64,000 nucleotides of DNA from Bernardetiaceae bacterium (GCA_025057115.1 JANWWZ010000004.1:62001-126000); one strand, 5' to 3'. Positions 19,351 to 29,817 are shown, numbered from the stretch's first letter. A program made the numbers and translations. Notes: generated by a model from the sequence alone, not told the origin.

Positions 19351-20214
19351 TTACACCTGAAAACCTATTATCAAAACGTCATCAATTTGCTTGCTGTCGC
19401 CTTTCCATTGCAGAAATAGCTCTTTAAGCAAATCACCTTGTTCTTGCATAGGAAGGTAAGAAATACTCTTGAGCATAGCGCGGAAGTTTTTAGGAGTAAG
19501 TTTTTTACCTTCGGGATTGAACTGATTAGCAAAGCCATCGGTAGCAAAGTAAAAGCGGTTGGTTTGATCTGGTTGCAATGGAATGCTAATGGTTTGAAAA
19601 TCTTTTTGCAGGTATGTCTTTAACGACCAGCCTAAAGTATCGCGGCTGCCTTTGTAGTGATGCAGTTCGTTGTGACAAATATAGTACAGCGATTGACGCG
19701 CACCACCAAAGTGCAACACTCTCTCGCGTTGGTCTATGATGCACACTGCCATTTCTACGCCGTCGCGAATTATAGGGCTTTCTTCATTCTTTAGTTGCTC
19801 AGTAAAAAGGAAATCAAAAGTGTAGAGAATGTGAGCAGGTTCTATTTCCTTGCCTGCTTCTTCTATGAGTTGGTTCAACTGCACTACTGATATTACTGTA
19901 AGCAAACTTGCCGGAATACCGTGACCTGTACAATCCCCTACTACTAAATAAATTCTTTCTCTTTTTTGCTGCAAATACACAAAGTCTCCACTTAGCTCGC
20001 ACTTAGGCAAGTGAAACATAAATGAGTTGGGGAAAACGCATCGCAAGCGCCTTTCGCATGTGCATAGTGCCTGCTGAATCCGTTTGGCGTAGCGCATGCT
20101 TTCCAGAATTTGCTGATTCTCGAGGCTTTTGTTTTCCTCTGATGCTTTTTTTTTAAGTTGTTGATTGCTCAAGTAGTAAGCAGTTTGAGTAAATCGTTGA
20201 GGAGGATCTTGCAT
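19351..20214 (-). CDS. SpoIIE/PP2C-family phosphatase without sensor domain
   Basis: LSGDFVYLQQKRERIYLVVGDCTGHGIPASLLTVISV; RFYFATDGFANQFN; IDDVLIIGFQV. Confidence 0.88.
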   Translation of the reverse strand: MQDPPQRFTQTAYYLSNQQLKKKASEENKSLENQQILESMRYAKRIQQALCTCERRLRCVFPNSFMFHLPKCELSGDFVYLQQKRERIYLVVGDCTGHGIPASLLTVISVVQLNQLIEEAGKEIEPAHILYTFDFLFTEQLKNEESPIIRDGVEMAVCIIDQRERVLHFGGARQSLYYICHNELHHYKGSRDTLGWSLKTYLQKDFQTISIPLQPDQTNRFYFATDGFANQFNPEGKKLTPKNFRAMLKSISYLPMQEQGDLLKELFLQWKGDSKQIDDVLIIGFQV

Positions 20215-20495
20215 ATGTGTAAATGTTTGTTAGTTTACTACCCCTAGTTTACAAATTTTGTTGGAAAAAATTACGCTTAAAAGTGTGGTAGAGGATTTAC
20301 TTCTGCGTAAGATTTTAGATGTAGAGAAAAAGAAGTAGGAGATCTGTAAGGTTAGAACTGAATATCTTGCATGAACAGGGTGAATCTTTTTGGTTACTTT
20401 TTTTTTGAATTCGGTCACTTGTTGTTAGTATAAAATGTAAGTTTACTGATTGCTTGGATAAAATGTAGCTAAAAACTTAGCATGTAATAAAATTT

Positions 20496-21506
20496 TTACA
20501 AATGCAAAAGTTGATAAACCAGTTCGCGCAAAATTTCTCCTTCCTCCATTGTAGTATCAATGCCTTTGGTGCGGCAGTCTGCCTGATAAAGAAAGTGAAT
20601 GGCTTGTATAGCTTTTTCACGGGGATAACTTTGCGCAGCGGCAAGGTATTCTTCAGCAAAATAGGGATTTATGCCCAACAAAGAGGCCACTCCCTGACGG
20701 GTGCGGTCTGAGTGTTCATGTATTTGCAAAATTTTGATAAAATATCCAAAAAGCAGAGCGATAAGGGGAATAAGAGGATTATTTTTAGGATTAGAAGCAA
20801 AATAATTGACAATTCGCATGGCTTTTAGCACATCGCGGCGAGCAATGGCGCTTTGCAGTTCAAATGCATTGTATTCCTTACTAATTCCAACGTGGCGTGC
20901 TACTTCTTCATCAGTGATAAGAGTTTTAGTATCTGTAAAATTAATTAGTAGCTTGTCTATTTCATTTGCTATTCTAGAAAGATCGCTGCCAACAAATTCA
21001 GCAAGCATTTCATTGGCTTTATCAGTGGATTGGTATCCTTTATCAGCAAAATACTGTTTTATCCACTGGGGCAATTGGCTGTCGTAAATTTTTTTGGTTT
21101 CTATTACTACTGCGTGAGTTTGGGCAGTTAGCCAGCGAGCCTCTATTTTCTTTTTATAGCAGAATGCCAGCAGGGTAGAAGGCATGGGGCGTTCTAGGTA
21201 GCGCGTTAGCATTTGGCGGGCTTTTTCGCTATTCCACTCACTTAGTTCTTGGGCTTCTTTCACTATTACTACTTGCCTTTGAGCCATTACAGGAAAACGC
21301 CGCGCTGCATCGAGGATGTTTTGCATACTGGTTTCCCTACCATAGAGCACGGTTAGGTTAAAGGCTTTTTCCTCAGGTCTAAGGAGTTGATTTTCAATGA
21401 AATTGCTTATTAAGTCGATGTAGTAAGGTTCTTCTCCATGCAAAAAGTAAAATGGTGCAATTTTACCTGCTCTTAGGTCTTGCAAAACTTGTTTAAGGTT
21501 TGTCAT
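20496..21506 (-). CDS. holA: DNA polymerase III delta subunit
   Basis: PFYFLHGEEPYYIDLISNFIENQLL; typical HolA length and motifs (FVGSDLSRIANEIDKL). Confidence 0.92.
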   Translation of the reverse strand: MTNLKQVLQDLRAGKIAPFYFLHGEEPYYIDLISNFIENQLLRPEEKAFNLTVLYGRETSMQNILDAARRFPVMAQRQVVIVKEAQELSEWNSEKARQMLTRYLERPMPSTLLAFCYKKKIEARWLTAQTHAVVIETKKIYDSQLPQWIKQYFADKGYQSTDKANEMLAEFVGSDLSRIANEIDKLLINFTDTKTLITDEEVARHVGISKEYNAFELQSAIARRDVLKAMRIVNYFASNPKNNPLIPLIALLFGYFIKILQIHEHSDRTRQGVASLLGINPYFAEEYLAAAQSYPREKAIQAIHFLYQADCRTKGIDTTMEEGEILRELVYQLLHL

Positions 21507-22161
21507 TGCTGGTCAAGTCAGAAGTGAGAGGATAGCCGTAATTAGCTATTGCCTTATAGTTGCCTGTCAAGTCGCAGGCTGCGTAGTGAATAGGTACGGG
21601 TCCTGTGCCATAGCGGTGTAAAGTAAGGGTGCGCCATTGACCTGTAGTGGTTTCTAGCAATAGTTTGATATCCACTCGTCCCCCCGCTGGCGAATAAACA
21701 AAACCCGACTCTATGCGATAAGAATGCAAACATTGAGGATTGGGTTTTATCAAGGTGATGACAAACTCAGGTTTGCGGGTTTGTATCGTTTCCTTGTGCC
21801 ATCTTGCAACTTCTTCTACCGAAGGAAATTGGTAATCAGTATCATCAACGTATTTTATATAAGCGTAGTGGTTTCCCGTATAATCACAATCGGAGATGTT
21901 GAGCGGTACGTTCAACAGACCTGCTGGGTAGCGTCTGCGAATCATGTGAAAAATGCCACTGGAGCGCTCTAAGTACAAGGCTACTTCCACGTCTTTGGTG
22001 CGATTTTCTGCAAAAATATTTCCTTGTTCAAAACAGATTCCCTTCTTACTTTGGCAGTCAGTAAGCTCTTTTATGTGAGTGATGCGAAAGCGCAAGGTGT
22101 TGGTTTGTCCATGGACGAGGCTGCATCCTAAAGTGAATAAAATTGCGGCTAAGGGTTTCAT
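21493..22161 (-). CDS. Secreted hypothetical protein
   Basis: Signal peptide; two related halves each ending xCDYTGNHYA / ACDLTGNYKA; overlaps holA start by 14 nt. Confidence 0.7.
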   Translation of the reverse strand: MKPLAAILFTLGCSLVHGQTNTLRFRITHIKELTDCQSKKGICFEQGNIFAENRTKDVEVALYLERSSGIFHMIRRRYPAGLLNVPLNISDCDYTGNHYAYIKYVDDTDYQFPSVEEVARWHKETIQTRKPEFVITLIKPNPQCLHSYRIESGFVYSPAGGRVDIKLLLETTTGQWRTLTLHRYGTGPVPIHYAACDLTGNYKAIANYGYPLTSDLTSNDKP

Positions 22162-22255
22162 TACCGTGCATGGGTTGAACTTTACAAGGCGCAGTTTTTA
22201 TTTAACAAAGTTAAACATTCATTAGAATCTATACCTGATACATAGAAATTTTCAC

Positions 22256-23824
22256 ATGGGGAAAATTACTTACTTGCCCTTTGCACAAGTTGGCAAATTT
22301 CCAAAACTATTTTTAGACTACGTTAATGGGAAAGAATTCCTCACTTCTTTTATTAGCGCTTGGGCATTGCCAGAAAATTTTGCCGCTCAAGTAGAGCTAA
22401 AAAAAGTGACTTTTACTCAACAAAAACGGCAAATACTACATCAAGTGCTTGTTAGGCAATACCAACAAAGCGGCTGCACTCCTCCTGAAACAGTTCTGCA
22501 ACTGCTACAACCCCATTCCTTCACACTCACTACAGGACATCAGCTGAATATTTTTACAGGACCGCTATATTTTCATTACAAAATTATAACAACCATTAAT
22601 GCGGCTAAGAAACTCAGTCAATTATATCCACAATATCGCTTTATACCTGTTTACTGGATGGCGAGTGAGGATCACGATGTTGATGAAATCAACCATTTTA
22701 GATTGTTTGGAAAAAAATACACATGGCAAACCGACCAAAAAGGAGCGGTAGGAAGGTTTAATCCGCAAAGTTTGGCAGCAGTAGCCCAGCAAGCCCCTGA
22801 AATGCATCATGCACTAGTTCAAGCCTATACCCATAGCAATACTTTGGCAGAAGCAACTCGCAAAATTGTTGATCATTTTTATAGAGATGAAGGAATTGTT
22901 ATCCTCGATGGCGATGACGTTGAACTAAAACGGCTTTTTTTGCCATTTGTCCGCAAAGAAATTACCCAACAACTTTCTTGGAAAGCAGTGAAAAGCACCA
23001 CAGAAAGGCTAACGGCTTTGGGCTACCACTGCCAAGTAACGCCCCGTCAGGTGAATCTGTTTTATTTGGATCACCAGTTCCGCCAGCGGATTGACATTTA
23101 TCATCCAGAAAAGAAGCAGTACAAAGTGCTCAATACCAACCTTTTTTTCACCGAAGAAGAATTGCTACAATGGGCAGAAGAATATCCAGAAAAGATAAGC
23201 CCCAATGTCGTTTTGCGTCCTTTGTATCAAGAAGTGGTGCTGCCCAACGTGTGCTATATCGGTGGACCGGCAGAAATAGGTTATTGGTTGCAGTTCAAGG
23301 AAATGTTTGCAGCTTTTGAAACACCAATGCCGCTTTTGCTGCCGCGCAATTCTGCTTTGCTGCTAGAGGTGCGCCATCAGCGCAAAATGCAAAAACTAAA
23401 TCTTTCAGTGAGTGATTTGTTTGCCCCTGCCTTAAAAGTGAGGCAAAAAATTGTCTTTCAGCAAGAAAATCAATATGTTACCATTGGGCAGGAAATGGAG
23501 TCCATCATCCAGCAGTGGGATAGAGTAATTGCCAAAGTGGCAGAGATAGATCCCACCTTAAGGCAAGCCGCTATAGCTCAAAAAGTGTTCATGCAAAAAA
23601 AATTATTACACTTTGCTGGAAAAATTCGCAAAGCGCAAGAACGCCGCCATGAAACTACCCTTCGTCAATGGGCGAATTTGCAAGAGGAACTTTTTCCTGC
23701 GGGTGGACTGCAAGAGCGCAGCGAAAATTTTCTTACCTTTTTGCTCAACTATCCCCATCTGCTCCAAGAACTAAAAGCCGTTTTTGACCCCTTTGACTTT
23801 CGTTTTGTAGTTGTTGAATTGTAA
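22256..23824 (+). CDS. bshC: Bacillithiol biosynthesis cysteine-adding enzyme
   Basis: TTGHQLNIFTGPLYFHYKIITTINAAKKL, PVYWMASEDHDVDEINHF, full-length BshC layout. Confidence 0.95.
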   Translation: MGKITYLPFAQVGKFPKLFLDYVNGKEFLTSFISAWALPENFAAQVELKKVTFTQQKRQILHQVLVRQYQQSGCTPPETVLQLLQPHSFTLTTGHQLNIFTGPLYFHYKIITTINAAKKLSQLYPQYRFIPVYWMASEDHDVDEINHFRLFGKKYTWQTDQKGAVGRFNPQSLAAVAQQAPEMHHALVQAYTHSNTLAEATRKIVDHFYRDEGIVILDGDDVELKRLFLPFVRKEITQQLSWKAVKSTTERLTALGYHCQVTPRQVNLFYLDHQFRQRIDIYHPEKKQYKVLNTNLFFTEEELLQWAEEYPEKISPNVVLRPLYQEVVLPNVCYIGGPAEIGYWLQFKEMFAAFETPMPLLLPRNSALLLEVRHQRKMQKLNLSVSDLFAPALKVRQKIVFQQENQYVTIGQEMESIIQQWDRVIAKVAEIDPTLRQAAIAQKVFMQKKLLHFAGKIRKAQERRHETTLRQWANLQEELFPAGGLQERSENFLTFLLNYPHLLQELKAVFDPFDFRFVVVEL

Positions 23825-23975
23825 GGCAACCAAAGGTGCTAAGTAATTGATTTTTTTTTGACTGAATTTACAAGTCGGTCAATTCTTATTTAATAGTAAT
23901 GGAATTGCTGGCAGATGGAAAAATCAGAAAATGCCTTGCAATGTAAAAGTGCAACAATTGTGTTTTAGGAAGAGT

Positions 23976-24494
23976 TCAAATTTGTCCGCGTTTTCCCAAC
24001 TCAATGACTTGGAGCTGAACAATAGCACTTATCCCTGTTTGCTCGGGGTTGATGGCAAAGCGCAATAAAGTGCGGACAGAGTGAAAGCCTTCCTGTCCTG
24101 CTGCTCCTGGATTGAGATGAAGCAAGTTTCTTTGCTTGTCAGGGATTACGCGGAGGATGTGAGAATGCCCACAAATAAACACATCGGGCTGGATATCATC
24201 AAGTTGCTTTTTGATTGTCGCCGTGTAGCGCGGCGGATAGCCTCCTATGTGCGTCATCCATATCTTTAGTTTGCCGCAAGTGAAAATTTGGTGCTGGGGA
24301 AATTGCTCTCTAATGAGGCTGCCATCTATGTTTCCGTACACTGCGCGCAAAGGCTTCAAGGCTGCTAGCTTTTGAGCAACTTCCAGGGTGCCGATATCGC
24401 CTGCATGCCAAATTTCGTTGCAAGAATGAAAAATTTCTGGCAGGCGCTGATCAAAATATCCATGTGTATCAGATAGCAAACCGATGTGAATCAT
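23976..24494 (-). CDS. YfcE/MJ0936-family metallophosphoesterase
   Basis: IGLLSDTHGY, EIWHAGDIG, VYGNIDG, FICGHSHI, LLHLNPGAAG. Confidence 0.93.
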   Translation of the reverse strand: MIHIGLLSDTHGYFDQRLPEIFHSCNEIWHAGDIGTLEVAQKLAALKPLRAVYGNIDGSLIREQFPQHQIFTCGKLKIWMTHIGGYPPRYTATIKKQLDDIQPDVFICGHSHILRVIPDKQRNLLHLNPGAAGQEGFHSVRTLLRFAINPEQTGISAIVQLQVIELGKRGQI

Positions 24495-24669
24495 CTTTAA
24501 GTGGCATAGTAGCTTTTATTGGAATTGCCTTTGCTACAAGAAGCAGCAATTTTAAATCAACAATTCAAGCACAAAGGTAGCGCGGCGGCTAAGCAACACA
24601 ACATTGGTTTGCTTCTTTGGGAGTCTATTTGTGCTTGTAAAAACGACTCATGACATTTTTTTCAAAAAG

Positions 24670-25569
24670 TTAAATTTTTTGCTCCAAATAAGCAAATATA
24701 TCTTGCACTTTGTCAGGTGCAAACCATTGAATTGGCTCGCGGCTAAACCAGGTAAGTTGCCTTTTGGCATAATTGCGCGTGTGTTGTTTAATAAGGTCAA
24801 CGGCTTGGTCTAGAGTAATTAGCCCGTCTAAGTAAGAAAACAGCTCGCTGTAACCTACTGTTTTCAAGGGGTGGTAGTGCCGATAGGGTAGGAGAGATTC
24901 TACTTCTTTTAGCAGTCCTTGCGCCATCATGTGTTCTACTCGCTGGTGAATGCGCTGGTAAAGCACTTGGCGCGGCAAGTGAAGTCCAATCCAAAGGCTG
25001 CGGAAAGGACGAGGAAAGGGCTCTTGTTTACGAAAGCTAGAATAGGGTTTGCCAGTGGCGTAGATTACTTCTAGTGCTCGTTTTACCCGCGCAGGGTTAG
25101 ATTTATCTACCTGGTGATAATAAGTAGGGTCGTATTGCTGCAATTCTTTTAGCAAAAAAGCCAATCCTCTTTCTTGCCAAAGAGCATTTACGTGCTGGCG
25201 AAGGGCTTCATTTACAGGGGGCATTTCATCAATTCCTCGGCAGAGTGCGCGCAAATAAAGACCCGAACCACCTACGACAATAGCTACAGAATGCTTGGCA
25301 AAAATGTGCTCTAACACCTTGAGCGCTTCACAGGCAAACTGCCCCGCACTGTAGGACTCCCATACATCTTTGTGCCCAACTAAATGATGGGGAACCATTT
25401 CCAGTTCTACGGAGGTAGGTTTAGCTGTGCCGATGTTCATTTGTCGGTAGCATTGGCGGGCATCGGCAGAGATAATTTCCGTTCCAAAGTATTGAGCTAA
25501 TTCAATGGCAAGTGCAGTTTTGCCAGAGGCAGTAGGTCCCGCTACCACCACTACTGTTTTGGCATTCAT
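24670..25569 (-). CDS. miaA: tRNA dimethylallyltransferase
   Basis: VVVAGPTASGKTALAIELA, ISADARQCYRQMNIGTAKP, TRNYAKRQLTWFSR. Confidence 0.96.
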   Translation of the reverse strand: MNAKTVVVVAGPTASGKTALAIELAQYFGTEIISADARQCYRQMNIGTAKPTSVELEMVPHHLVGHKDVWESYSAGQFACEALKVLEHIFAKHSVAIVVGGSGLYLRALCRGIDEMPPVNEALRQHVNALWQERGLAFLLKELQQYDPTYYHQVDKSNPARVKRALEVIYATGKPYSSFRKQEPFPRPFRSLWIGLHLPRQVLYQRIHQRVEHMMAQGLLKEVESLLPYRHYHPLKTVGYSELFSYLDGLITLDQAVDLIKQHTRNYAKRQLTWFSREPIQWFAPDKVQDIFAYLEQKI

Positions 25570-25586
25570 CTTAGAGACTCTTACGC

Positions 25587-25594
25587 TATCTTTG
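25587..25594 (+). promoter_or_regulatory. -7 element TATCTTTG
   Basis: TAnnTTTG match 25 nt before ATG 25620. Confidence 0.5.
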
Positions 25595-25619
25595 CTGGCA
25601 AGGTTCTATAAACACAATT

Positions 25620-26969
25620 ATGGCTTTGGTAGAAATGGTAATGCCCAAGATGGGCGAAAGTGTCATGGAAGGCACTATTCTCAACTGGCTCAAAAAGCCT
25701 GGCGACCGCATTGACCAAGATGAAGCCGTTTTAGAGGTAGCCACCGACAAAGTAGATACAGAGATACCTGCTACGCATGCGGGCATTTTAAAGGAAATTT
25801 TAGCTCAAGTAGGGGAGGTAGTTCCTGTTGGCAAGCCCATCGCATTAATAGAAACCGAAGAAAATACTCCTCAACCTCTTTCTTCTGAACCTGCTACGCC
25901 TTCTGCCGAGCCAGTACAAGCAACTGCTCCATTGGTTAATGCGCATGCTGCTGCCACTTCTAGCCGTTTCTACTCGCCGTTAGTGCTCAACATTGCCCGC
26001 GCTGAAAACATTTCTATGCAGGAACTGGAAACCATTCCTGGCACGGGAAAAGAAGGACGAGTGACCAAAAACGATATTTTGGCTTACATAGAACAACGTC
26101 GGCAAAAACAGGCTGCCACTGCCGCCACGTCTGAACCTACCTACTCAGAACAAAAGCCTATTTCTCAGCCTGTTTACCAAAAAAAACAAGAACAAGAAGA
26201 AAAATCAATTTCAGAAGAACCCCTCATCGAGCAAGTCAAGCCTGCTACTTCGCTTACGGGCAATGTAGAGATTATAGAAATGGACCGCATGCGCAAAATA
26301 ATTGCTCAGCGCATGGTGGAGTCCAAGCGAATTTCGCCACATGTTACTTCGTTTGTCGAAGCGGACGTAACTAATGTGGTCAATTGGCGCAATGCCCATA
26401 TGCGCGCATTCAAAGAACGCGAAGGACAATCCCTTACCTATACTCCCATTTTTATTTGGGCAGTAGCCAAAGCCTTGCGCGATTATCCCATGCTCAATTC
26501 TTCCGTAGAAGGCGACAAAATCATCATTAAAAAAGATATCAACATCGGCATGGCAGTAGCCTTGCCCAATGGGAACTTGATCGTACCGGTAATTAAAAAC
26601 GCCGATCAACTCAACATTCGCGGACTTGCCTACCGCGTAAACGACCTAGCCAAACGAGCACGAGAAAATAAGCTCACTCCTGATGACCTAGCAGGAGGTA
26701 CCTATACAGTTTCTAATATTGGTTCTTTTGGCAACATGCTGGGAACCCCTATTATCCTGCAACCTCAAGTAGCCATTCTTTCCACAGGCGCTATTGTCAA
26801 AAAACCTGCTGTGATAACAACCGAACAAGGAGATTTTATCGGTATTCGGCACATGATGTTCCTTTCCCATTCCTACGACCATCGGATCATAGACGGAGCA
26901 TTAGGAGGCATGTTTGTCCGCCGCGTAGCAGACTACTTGGAAAACTTTGATGTCAAAACAGAACTATAG
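25620..26969 (+). CDS. Dihydrolipoamide acyltransferase (E2) of a 2-oxo acid dehydrogenase complex
   Basis: Lipoyl motif EVATDKVDTEIPA, peripheral subunit-binding domain, catalytic SHSYDHRIIDGALGGMF. Confidence 0.94.
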   Translation: MALVEMVMPKMGESVMEGTILNWLKKPGDRIDQDEAVLEVATDKVDTEIPATHAGILKEILAQVGEVVPVGKPIALIETEENTPQPLSSEPATPSAEPVQATAPLVNAHAAATSSRFYSPLVLNIARAENISMQELETIPGTGKEGRVTKNDILAYIEQRRQKQAATAATSEPTYSEQKPISQPVYQKKQEQEEKSISEEPLIEQVKPATSLTGNVEIIEMDRMRKIIAQRMVESKRISPHVTSFVEADVTNVVNWRNAHMRAFKEREGQSLTYTPIFIWAVAKALRDYPMLNSSVEGDKIIIKKDINIGMAVALPNGNLIVPVIKNADQLNIRGLAYRVNDLAKRARENKLTPDDLAGGTYTVSNIGSFGNMLGTPIILQPQVAILSTGAIVKKPAVITTEQGDFIGIRHMMFLSHSYDHRIIDGALGGMFVRRVADYLENFDVKTEL

Positions 26970-27596
26970 TGCCACTGGTGAATAAAAAACAATCTGGCTA
27001 AGTGGTTGTCTAGTTTTTTATAAAGTCGCATTTTGCCAAATTTTTAAGCCAAGCAGAGTTTGGCTCTACTTTCTCTCAACCTGTCGCTGTCCCTTTCGAG
27101 GAATATAAGGCTTGAAAAAATGCCGGTTTTTGTGCCACTCTCCTTCTCATCGATGCATTTTTTGGATGGAATCGAGAAACGCTCCCGCATGCGCTTTATC
27201 AAGTGCAATCTATTGCAAGGTTTTTTGTACTTTTCAAGTGGCTCCAACCCCGCTTGAGCATTGTTTGTGTTGGCTCCTGTAACTAGGATTGCATGTAGCA
27301 ACCCAAATGCCGCTATTAGTGATTCCTTTTTTTCCAACCTGAAATTTGGACATGCTCTAAAACTAGAGCAAAGCTTGCAACACATGGAGCCTGAAGGGAA
27401 GCACTTTTCATTTACCGATGTTTTTTGTCGTTTCGCCGCTTGATTTGCGCAACTAGCCGAGAATGTTAAATAAAAAGGCATTTTACGCGTAACTTCGATC
27501 TGGCAAAGGTGATAGGGCGCTTTTCAACCTGTAACCCCAAAAATTTAAAAAAGCTAGTAAAACAAACCCCTAAGGTTAAAATGGTGAACGGAGAAG

Positions 27597-27620
27597 AAAG
27601 GCATTAATAATGCCTTTTTT
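27597..27620. terminator. Bidirectional terminator-like hairpin
   Basis: AAAGGCATTA/TAATGCCTTT palindrome followed by T-run. Confidence 0.5.
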
Positions 27621-27646
27621 CCTTATGGGCAAATAGCTAAGGGTGC

Positions 27647-28201
27647 TCACTGGTTAGGCTTGCTGGCTATCCACTTCATGACATAGTCACAAGTAACGGT
27701 CTTTCCCATTATAAATTTATCGTTCCCGCATATCTCAAAACCACACTTTTCATAAAAGCGAATAGCGCGTTTGTTTTCTGTCCATGTGGCTAGCCAAATG
27801 CCGTATCCACCAGCGTGGTAAACAAAGTCTTTTAAAGCATTCATTAACAGTAGAGCTCCTCCTTTGCCTATGTAGTCGGGCATAAGGTAGAATCGATGTA
27901 GTTGCCACCACTGACTATGAGGAGGTAAGCATTGATGTGTCTTGCGAGCAATCAATTTAGCATATCCCGAAACGTCGTGTTTTGCCGTTTCCATGATGAA
28001 AAAATAATTGTTACTATCGGAGAGTTCAGCGGTAACTTGCTCAAAACTAAAGGCTTCGGAAAGGTAATTGGCAATGTCGTCAGGGTCGCTGGTATCGGCA
28101 AAGGCAGCATAAAACGATATGCGGGCTGCATAACTGAGTAAGGCAGCATCTTTCACGCTGGCAATGCGAATTTGAGTGTCAGTAGCTGTTTGCATTTTCA
28201 T
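27647..28201 (-). CDS. GNAT-family N-acetyltransferase
   Basis: LHRFYLMPDYIGKGGALLLMNALKDF...GIWLATWTENKRAIRFYEKCGFEICG. Confidence 0.92.
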   Translation of the reverse strand: MKMQTATDTQIRIASVKDAALLSYAARISFYAAFADTSDPDDIANYLSEAFSFEQVTAELSDSNNYFFIMETAKHDVSGYAKLIARKTHQCLPPHSQWWQLHRFYLMPDYIGKGGALLLMNALKDFVYHAGGYGIWLATWTENKRAIRFYEKCGFEICGNDKFIMGKTVTCDYVMKWIASKPNQ

Positions 28202-28256
28202 GTTATTGTTAATCTAATTTTGTTGTTAAGTTACAAACCAACTCTTTACAAATCAA

Positions 28257-29777
28257 TTGGGAATTTTAAAAAAGCTCGGTTCACAGACGGCTATTTACGG
28301 AGCCAGCAGCATTGTCGGAAGAGCGGTAAACAGCGTGCTTATGACTCCTTTTCACACGGCTGTTTTTACCAATCCAAGCGAATACGGCATTAATGCTGTC
28401 TTTTATGCCTATGCTGCCTTTTTCAACGTCATCTATACTTTTGGTATGGAAACGGCGTTTTTCCGCTTTGCAACGCGCCAACCATCGCAACAACAAGAGT
28501 ACTTTAATCAAGCCATCACTGCAGTTGCGTTAGTAGCTTTTACTGGTTCTTCGTTGCTTTGGCTGCTTGCCGACTCAGTTGCTGTACTGATTGGCTATCC
28601 AGGGCTGGGTTTATATGTGCGTTGTTTTGCCATACTCTTTGCCATCGATGCCTTAGTAGCCATTCCTTTTGCGCGTTTAAGGTTAGAAGGGCGCGCCGTT
28701 TTGTTTGCCTCTTTAAAACTAGGCAGCATTGTTTTGTACGTAGCATTAAACTTCTTTTTCCTTTACATATGCCGCAAGGCAGTAGCAGGAGAAGGATTTT
28801 TGTTCATGCAACGCTTTGCAAAAGTAATTTTTAAGCCCCAATGGGCTGTAGGATACGTTTTTCTGGCTAACTTAATCGCTAACGCTGCTCAACTGCCTGC
28901 TTTTGCATTTGTTTTTAAAGGATTTAGGTTGCAATGGCAATGGAAGAGACTTCAACCTATGTTGCAATATGCTTATCCGCTGCTGTTCATGGGCTTGGCT
29001 GGCATTGCAAACGAAGTAATAGACAGGCAAATGCTAAAATGGCGCTTACCTGAGGGCTTTTACGAGGGCATTACTACTGACGGTGCTATCGGCATCTATA
29101 GTGCGTGTGTTAAGTTTGGCGTATTCATCACCTTAGCAGTGCAGGCGTTTCGCTATGCTGCCGAGCCATTCTTTTTTACCCACTCCAATTCCCCAGAGGT
29201 CCTGGCGCGCCTGATGCATTACTTTGTCATCACTTGCTTGCTGATGTACGTTTGCATAGGAGCCAATATCGACTGGGTGCAATATCTCTTGTTAGGTAGT
29301 TCTATTTATCGGCAAGGGCTTGTAGTAGTGCCTATTTTGCTTTTGGCTAATTGTTTGTTGGGTGTGTATTACAACCTAACCGTATGGTTTAAAGTAACTG
29401 ATAGAACTCACTACGGGGCATGGTTGGCTCTGTTAGGGGCAGTTATTACTGTGATAGGTAATTATGTATTTATTCCTATGGGGGGATACGTAGCTTCTGC
29501 CTTAATGCATTTAATTTGCTATCTGGTCATGAGCCTTGCTTGTCTTTACTTTGGGCAGAAATTTTATCCCATTCCTTACCGATGGAAGCCTCTTTTGCGC
29601 TACGCTGCAGTAGCTACTGTTGTAGTATATGCAGCGCAAATTTTTCAGGTACAGGAAGCCATTTACCGCACCTTGCTGAATTTGAGCTTAACAGCAGGTT
29701 TTTTGGCATGGATTCTAGTTGTAGAAGTGCGTCCATTGCAATGGCGCGTTAAGGAATATCTCTACAAAAAGCATTAA
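28257..29777 (+). CDS. Oligosaccharide flippase/polysaccharide biosynthesis (Wzx-like) membrane protein, TTG start
   Basis: MGILKKLGSQTAIYGASSIVGRAVNSVLMTPF is typical of Wzx-like N-termini; multiple TMs; in-frame TAA upstream and no in-frame ATG before TTG. Confidence 0.88.
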   Translation: MGILKKLGSQTAIYGASSIVGRAVNSVLMTPFHTAVFTNPSEYGINAVFYAYAAFFNVIYTFGMETAFFRFATRQPSQQQEYFNQAITAVALVAFTGSSLLWLLADSVAVLIGYPGLGLYVRCFAILFAIDALVAIPFARLRLEGRAVLFASLKLGSIVLYVALNFFFLYICRKAVAGEGFLFMQRFAKVIFKPQWAVGYVFLANLIANAAQLPAFAFVFKGFRLQWQWKRLQPMLQYAYPLLFMGLAGIANEVIDRQMLKWRLPEGFYEGITTDGAIGIYSACVKFGVFITLAVQAFRYAAEPFFFTHSNSPEVLARLMHYFVITCLLMYVCIGANIDWVQYLLLGSSIYRQGLVVVPILLLANCLLGVYYNLTVWFKVTDRTHYGAWLALLGAVITVIGNYVFIPMGGYVASALMHLICYLVMSLACLYFGQKFYPIPYRWKPLLRYAAVATVVVYAAQIFQVQEAIYRTLLNLSLTAGFLAWILVVEVRPLQWRVKEYLYKKH

Positions 29778-29817
29778 TTTTTTGAGGGCAATTCTTGCAG
29801 GAATGAATTTTGGTTTT

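Noticed and set aside
27044-27481. 145-aa minus ORF as a real gene
   Set aside because: Unusual composition, no recognisable motif, overlapped by plus-strand ORFs; kept only as an unexplained region
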